A model generated the notes under the pieces. It saw nothing but the letters and a program-made list of their open reading frames with translations. It was not told the origin of the DNA and ran no database searches. From NCBI RefSeq assembly GCF_008831285.2, contig NC_045147.1:21654981-21718980 (forward strand): a stretch of DNA of 64,000 nucleotides, written 5' to 3'. The DNA is from Nymphaea colorata (taxonomy: Eukaryota > Streptophyta > Magnoliopsida > Nymphaeales > Nymphaeaceae). Below, piece by piece: positions 57,636 through 64,000 of the stretch (positions are counted from its first letter, which is position 1; the number at the start of each line of letters is the position of its first letter). The translations under genes and the position numbers were made by a program.

Positions 57636-60600
57636 CTACTGATGCAGAGGAGGGCGAGATCGTATAACATTCAGCACACCTCTAGCAGTTGCCTGTTGTA
57701 AAAGAGCATATGTATTAGCCTCAGATTGGTTTCTGTCTCATCCTTTATCACACCGCTATAATGCAAAGGAAATTACCTCGAAGAAAGAATTGAAATTCAA
57801 ACGAAGTAGGAATTGCCGAAGAAACGGAGCCCTCTGGCTACCTGCAATCTTGCTACTTCGCAGTATAGTATACAAAGAATTTGATTTCTTGTTGAATTCC
57901 TAAAGTGTATATGTCAAGAAAAAAATGAATCATTAGTTCCAATAGAAGCATAATGAGGTAGAGTTGTCTTGTTGGATACCTCACACCCAAGCCACACCCT
58001 CTACCTGCAGCACTACCAATATACTATATGACAAACTCTAGCCAAATCCAAGTGGCTTCACGACCCAATTATGACAAGGCAACTTGAAGGAACTAAAAGC
58101 CCACCTGTAGTGGTCACTAAGTATGCTAAAGAACCAATAGCATCCCATTAGGAAGTATCAAACGTTCTCATGATACAAGAGAACCAAGATAAACCTATTA
58201 GGAAGAACCCATTGAACAGTCTCATGTTACCGCGAAACCATTATCATCCTATTAGACCAACAAGTAGTCTCATTCTCTCTAACTCCTCCCCCTCCATCAC
58301 CAACCCACCCCCCCCCCCCCTCACGCACACACACAAAAAAAAAAAAAAAGAAACAAAAATCAAACCTTAAACACACACATTCTGAAGCCAACCACACCAA
58401 GCAGTTTTATTGCAAATAATTTGATCCTTTTATTATGAAAAGCACTATACCTCAAAATAGTTCATGCAAGTGATGCCTTCATACTTATTTTGACATAAGA
58501 AAATGGTTGTTCAATCAAGGTGGCAAGAAATATAAACCTATGTAAGCCAGATGCATACTGGGGTCCTCTATATGCAGATAAAAGGAAAAAATGATTCAGC
58601 CAGTCATGAATCTTACAATTACCTCTGCAATGTGTTCCAATTCAGATGTGCTTGGACAACCTTCATGCCGTTCAACATTCCAGCAGAATTGCAAACATAG
58701 TTTCATGAGACCCTCAAGTATCCTTGACACCGAACCAATGTCCAAAAAGGACTGTGATATTAAAGCTGACAAATATCTGTGGTCAAGTCTCACATATGAG
58801 CAATTCAACTAATCCAATTGACGAAGCAAGAAGATTTACAACCCAAAAAATACAAGCCATCAAGAAAAAGAAGTATTGAGTGGAAAAGCCGCTTCTCTCA
58901 TAAAGCAGAAACATTAAAACATTGATAGACCCTCCTTGTTGGGGTACATAAAAGGACGATGGGAAAAGAGGACCACCACCAGTCAAACCTGTGCTTTCAC
59001 ATGCCATGTTTGACAGATTATTCCAGGTAAACAAATTCATACAGCTGAATGTTTGAATAATTGAATTTAGTGAAGATTTACAGGTTTGCACCTGCACATT
59101 CCTAGATAGATACCTCTTAGTGAGTTAGTGGACAAAGGCTGATTCAAAATCTTCAGAATGACAAGAATAGCCTCGTGATTGAAAAACATAATTCAAGTTT
59201 TAACTTGGTAAGAGTACTATGATGTGAACATGACTAGACACCAACTCAAAGGAAAGCTACCAATTTATATGCCTGAAGAATGTTGCAATCAAAATTTTAC
59301 TTGGTAATAGTACTCAAAGGAACCAAAACAACCATACACCAAATCATAGAAAGGACAACCGGCCTGTATGCCCTTAGTTAAAATCCTAAATAGTTAGCTG
59401 ACAAGTCGATTAAGTCAGCTATTGACCGACCTGCATTTCTGACCAGCTACTAGGTGGCCAGACAAATCAGTTAGCCAGCTTAGTCACTGATCAGCCAATT
59501 AATCTCTGACATAAATAGACATGCCTCCCTAATACCCCTTCCATGTGTATCGCTTGGTGTTTAAGTCCTCTTTAAAAATTCACCCATATAGGTGGATGTG
59601 AAATGGATAAAAAAAAACAGAAAGAATCGTGCAATCCAAGGTCTAGATTGGGTTTAATGAGTCAAGAAAGGCGAGAATATTAATTTTTGACCTTGTAAAA
59701 TCCAATTTACACATCTGATTTTGATTATTTGTTTTATCATATAAATTTTACATGTTGCACCATCTATGTGGTTAGATTTGTGAAAGGCAGCATTCAAAGT
59801 GCTTGAGAGCCAAGAAGCAAAATAAAAGCGAAAGGCATTTCTTTTTCTCTTTTCTTTTTTCTTCCCATGTATTCTCTTTTTTCCCACAATTTTGCTGTTT
59901 GTCTTCCTCTTGTACGAATGAAATTCTCACCCAGGATGCTGCCACTGAGTCCTCATGCCGTCCACTCCCCTATGTAATTGCAGGCAGCTGCTTATCTCAA
60001 AAGACTGGAGGCAGTTGGTTGAAGGGATTTGTTGGTTGAAATATTTTATCAGAAAAATAATGTACCTAGTTCAATCTATCCTCCTTTTACATAAAGAAGC
60101 TTGCGAGAGGGAAAAGGAAAGGGAGGAATATGTAGGAGGCAAACCACTACTTACTCCTGATGGAAGCCGACAAGGTCTGTGAAATCATGTGAGCCTTGAA
60201 GACGTTCTTGCAAACGATTCCATTGAGACTCAATGACATCCACCTAAAAGCACAGATACACATTTACTAAAGATATCAGCTTTAACACAATCAACACATA
60301 ATAAAGCCAATATCAACATGCTACAAATAGCATTCTACATAAATAAAACATGGAAAGAAGCTAAAATCATCATACAATCAAATTGTTTATTGGCAAATGT
60401 GTTTGTATTTACTGAGTAAGTATCTTCTATTTTTTGTTGGCTATTGGTGGTTATTCTCGTTCTAGTTCCTCCTTTCTTTTGTGAGCACCTTACCCATTAA
60501 CTGCTCCATTTAAGCATCTGTTCTCTATGACACCAGTCCAGAGGAGTGGTTGGAAAAGTTTAATCTCTTCTCCACAGAATGCACATTATTCTTGTTCTTA

Positions 60601-63122
60601 CAACTTGCGAGCCTGCATAATGAGATCCACGGAGCAATCTTGAAAAACAAACAAGCCTACAGGCAGAGACTAATAGAAAGTGTTAGCAGACCAATAACAC
60701 GATCCCATGTTATGTGTTATTTATTTGGCAAAATATTGCTGTCCTCCATCCCTCATCCTTCACTAGCGCTTGATCTTCTTATAGTCTCTGTACTCAATAC
60801 TTCCAAGCATTTGATTTCCATGGGATTTCATTTTTATGTTGTCCAAAGTGACTTGGGTGAAAAAAAAGCAAGCTCCAATTGATATGTGAAAGATTCAAGC
60901 AGGAGACAAAGCCAAGAAGTACCAGGATATTAGGTTGAAAGGTCTTAACAGGTCTTCACATAGTCCACCCTTCATTACTTTTAACTTTTCTATTTAGAGA
61001 AACAAATAGACAGACTTTGATTTGTTGATGATTTTGGGTTACTAGGTGATGAAGAATAGTCACGATCCCATGTCATGTGTTCAATCATGTGTAAGCTTAT
61101 TTTCTTGTTCCACTTGTGAAAGAAGCACTAATGGGGGCAATAAATCTGAAAGATGTGAGACACATTTGTAAATAATAACTAAAACATGTCTGTCAAATAG
61201 CTCAAAAATGGTGACATCCTTCTTGATCATGGTTCTAATAATTAGTAATTGACATACACCCTAAACAAGTATATTGTGAACATCCTAATATGACCAACTG
61301 CACTCTGCAGTGTATAAGGTGAGTGTTAGATCTGTAGTTCTTTTTGTTGTCAGGTATATGCCATCTCTACACTAATGGCCTAATAGCTGCCATATAGATG
61401 CCCCAATGAGATTTTGAAAGGGAACTGCTTCCAACAATACCAGGTATATTTCATCTCTACACTAATCGCCTAATAGCTGCCACATAGATGCCCCAAGGAG
61501 TTTTTGAAAGGGAGTTACTCCCAACAATACCAATAATCTGATGATCTCAACACCAGATGACCTAGACCTAGTAATCTTATCTCTGAAGAGTCTGAACAAC
61601 TATTGTCTGTAGGTCTCTGGTTGTGACACGTTTCCCTCCTTCAGTTACTCCCATTTCCAACATCATCATTGTGACAACCACCATTTATTTCCAATGATTA
61701 GAACAAAAAGACAAAATCAAGCCATGCTTTGTTTCCACCACACATGAAGGTCCAATGCTGAAGAGTCTGAACAACTATTGTTTGCAGGTCTCTGGTTGTG
61801 ACACTTTACCCTCCTTCAGTTACCCCCATCCCACATCATCATTGTGACAACCACCATTTCTTTCCAACGCTTAGAAAAACAAAGACAAAATCAAGCCATG
61901 ATTTGTTTCCACCACAAATGAAGGTCCAATGCTCTTTAGCCTTTACCAAGATATCCATACAATGTATGCTGATGCCAAAGATCTCCAATGTTCAACATCT
62001 TGTTGGAATTGACAAAAGTGGACTTGTAAGATTAAGCTATAAACAATCATATTCTCTATGAACAATAGGTTAGCATATAGTATATCATAACTCTGCAACT
62101 ATGAGGAAGCCATGCAGCTCCACCACATGCTGCCAAAATTACAATGTGAAAAAAGTTGTCCTCCAACTCCACTAGATTTCAGTTCACTCTGTTTTATTCT
62201 TTTTCCTCATATTTTCCCTACTCTCTTCACGTTCAGAGCATTCTTTTCCACTTACAAAGATCAAATTGGAAGTAATATCAGTACCAGCCGAGCAGCCACT
62301 TTTAGTAAGCAGCTACAAGGGCAACATCAGAGCAAGGAACTGCTGATAGTATAGCACTACAGAACAAAATCCATTAAATAAAATGTAATGCATAATCCGA
62401 AATGATAACCTGAATATAAAACTGTAGATTTGTTATTAAGAAAACCATGTGTTCCCGGACATGCCACATTGGTCTGGAATGTTGCCGACGTTGCTCGGAA
62501 CACTTCCTACGATCCTTACGGTTCTTAGCAAAATCCATGTGATCTTGGTGCATTGCTGATGCCCATGATTTTTCCAATTCCATCTGTGTACGCTTAAGTT
62601 TAAGCAAATATTGGAAAACCCTGCGGTACCTGAAAAAGAATATAGCTTCAAGCATATGCATCATGGTGCAAAAAAAAAATGAAGCATATTAATGGCCTCT
62701 AATATTAAGAGACCAGTGAAAATAATAGCAACAGTGATATGCCTCCAAAGAAATCTTACTTAGATAGAACTTCCTGAGTAAAGAAAAGCTGTAAAGGCCA
62801 ATCAACTGAATATTCGAGTGCAATGGCATCCCATCCATCAGGCACTGAGCCTAGAGAAGAGATAGCTAGTAGAGAATCAGAACTTTTTTCACCACCAATT
62901 TTTAAGCTTGAAAGATCCAACTGGGACGATATTGCCTTAACTTCAGACTGCAATCTGATGGACACAAATCAAGACAAGTGAGAGAATTTTGCTTTACAAT
63001 AATTTCATTTTCAAAAAAAGGGAAAATAATCAGGTGCAATCACATCATATGCGGCAAAACAAGTACCTCAGTGAAACTCGTGAAAAGTACTTATCATCAT
63101 CGCCTATTGTCTTTGATGCGGC
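57636..63122 (-). CDS. GCP4: Gamma-tubulin complex component 4 (GCP4), C-terminal half; 5' part beyond right edge
   Basis: Subunit of the gamma-tubulin ring complex that nucleates microtubules. Exons placed at 63067-63122, 62760-62954, 62410-62629, 60155-60243, 58623-58776, 57777-57899 and 57636-57692 join in frame with consistent phases. Diagnostic blocks: GWDAIALEYSVDWPLQLFFT, YRRVFQYLLKLKRTQMELEK, PMWHVREHMVFLITNLQFYI, VDVIESQWNRLQERLQGSHD, FTDLVGFHQE, YLSALISQSFLDIGSVSRIL, MKLCLQFCWNVE, RAPFLRQFLLRLNFNSFFE and the tail ATARGVLNVIRSRPPLHQ. This covers the C-terminal GCP domain that contacts gamma-tubulin. The N-terminal Spc97/Spc98 part must lie to the right of the window. No lesion is visible. 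One exon of this gene also exists as a dead copy near 52.4 kb. Confidence 0.93.
61351..61933. repeat. Two tandem duplications inside a GCP4 intron
   Basis: A 90-bp unit starting CAGGTATAT (61351-61440 and 61441-61530) contains CATCTCTACACTAAT and CTAATAGCTGCCA in both copies. Next to it, a 175-bp unit starting GAAGAGTCTGAACAACTATT (61585-61759 and 61760-61933) contains GTCTCTGGTTGTGACAC and ATCATCATTGTGACAACC. Both lie in the 2.2-kb GCP4 intron between 60243 and 62410. Confidence 0.85.
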
Positions 63123-63162
63123 CTGAATAAAGAACAAAGTTTACACATTGTATTACACCATA

Positions 63163-63494
63163 GTATTGTCACAAAAAACGCGTCTTAATCTAAAAAAACA
63201 CGCTAAATACGTGAAAAACAAGTCAGCCGTATAAAACGGCAAGTAGACACGTCCATTGTAAAAAAATGCCAGAAAAAAAAAACATGAAAAAATGGGTACT
63301 ATATGTGTATTATACACATTTGTTACGTGTTTTTTTCATATTCTTTATTAATTTTTATTTTTTTATTCAAGATTTATTAAATGTTTAAATTTTTTAAAAA
63401 TTTGCCGAGATTTTCCCGAGATATACAACTTTGCCGTATTGTACCCAAGAAATTTCTCACAGTATAATACTCGTACACGATATATATGACAATG
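63163..63494. mobile_element. Small foldback/MITE-type insertion upstream of a GCP4 exon (332 bp)
   Basis: CACCATA directly flanks both sides (63156-63162 and 63495-63501). The ends are a short inverted pair, TATTGTCA at the left and CATTGTCA in reverse complement at the right. The interior resembles the insertion at 30698 in style, with CGTAT/ATACG words and a T-rich core, but there is no long shared stretch. It has no coding capacity. The family is not assigned. Confidence 0.5.
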
Positions 63495-63501
63495 CACCAT
63501 A

Positions 63502-64000
63502 CTGCCCATATTATTCTATCAGGAGGTTATATTCTGCACTTGTATCTCTTTCTTTTGTTTTATGAGGAAAGTGTCAACCAGACATGAAGAGGGTGATTGC
63601 TCAAACATTCAGCTTTATATAGCGAACAGAACTAAGCTTGGAATTGATTTTCATGGCTAATATTTACATCCTAGCTAAGTCACCGCGGTACGCCTGGGAG
63701 GCTCGCGTACCGTACGGGGGTGCACGGTGGTATGTTTGGATCTGGTTTCAGGTCGAAACCAGATCCAAACCATATTTTGATCCGTAAAAACCAAAACCTA
63801 ACGCCCGACTCTCGCCTTCTTCTCCTTCTCCGGTTCTCCTCAAGCAAGAGGAAGAATGACCCTTCACCGAAGAACAGCACACCTGCTGCACTTTCCGTGC
63901 TGGGCAAACGAACTTCGGATTGAGGCCAGGCACGGCGGACGCCAAAAGAGAAGGCAGACTAAATCTGGTAGGGTAGGGGAACGATGAAAGCAGGAAGGAC
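63502..64000. other. GCP4 intron or upstream DNA with two hairpins
   Basis: TTTGGATCTGGTTTC at 63736-63750 is mirrored perfectly by GAAACCAGATCCAAA at 63756-63770, with a 5-base loop. A second, smaller hairpin, GGTACGC...GCGTACC, is at about 63685-63711. No GCP4 exon is visible here; the next upstream exons must be further right. Confidence 0.5.

Noticed and set aside
1-64000. CRISPR arrays, operons, phage or toxin-antitoxin systems
   Set aside because: The window is plant nuclear DNA. Repeats are microsatellites, transposon ends or local duplications, and no spacer-like regular array or prokaryotic gene order is present.

Overview
This is a window of nuclear DNA from a flowering plant. The evidence is GT-AG introns of plant size, a MIR164 hairpin, plant-only families (remorin, dormancy-associated DRM1, 3-ketoacyl-CoA synthase, FAR1-related factor), many (CT)n, (AT)n and poly-A tracts, and AT-rich intergenic DNA. 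I cannot name the species. No bacterial, organellar or plasmid features are visible.

Layout, left to right. 1-3209 (-): 5' part of a PARP2-type poly(ADP-ribose) polymerase, cut by the left edge. 3210-7293: gene-poor, with a small hAT-type element and one unidentified open frame. 7294-9303 (-): FAR1-related sequence gene. 10630-13728: a direct duplication of about 1.1 kb flanking a decayed RBR-type ubiquitin ligase gene. 14336-15326: a 1 kb non-autonomous hAT element with a perfect 8-bp target duplication. 16745-17433 (-): DRM1/auxin-repressed gene with two G-boxes upstream. 17.7-25.9 kb: no protein gene recognised. About 25980-26110 (+): a MIR164 precursor with a TATA box. 29662-34983 (-): O-fucosyltransferase-family gene in three exons, with a Mutator-like insertion in its second intron. 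36058-37416 (-): 3-ketoacyl-CoA synthase. 39066-43754 (+): leucine-carboxyl-methyltransferase-like (SAM-dependent) gene in seven exons, with one junction where I could not keep the frame. 44010-46012 (-): remorin in four exons. 46-53 kb: repeats, including a tandem duplication of about 0.52 kb and a 26-bp hairpin, plus a decayed copy of one GCP4 exon. 53760-54049 (-): an orphan exon resembling the acidic N terminus of ISWI remodellers. 55560-56377: a second long hAT element. 57636-63122 (-): the C-terminal half of gamma-tubulin complex protein 4 (GCP4), running off the right edge.

The genes are unrelated housekeeping and regulatory loci and form no operon or cluster. The most informative structures are the non-autonomous hAT insertions, several with recognisable 8-bp target duplications, and local duplications that copied pieces of functional exons: the PARP2 WGR exon is present in three tandem partial copies, and a GCP4 exon recurs about 6 kb away. 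I found no retrotransposon protein and no complete transposase in the window. All splice sites are read by eye from conserved protein sequence and GT/AG signals.
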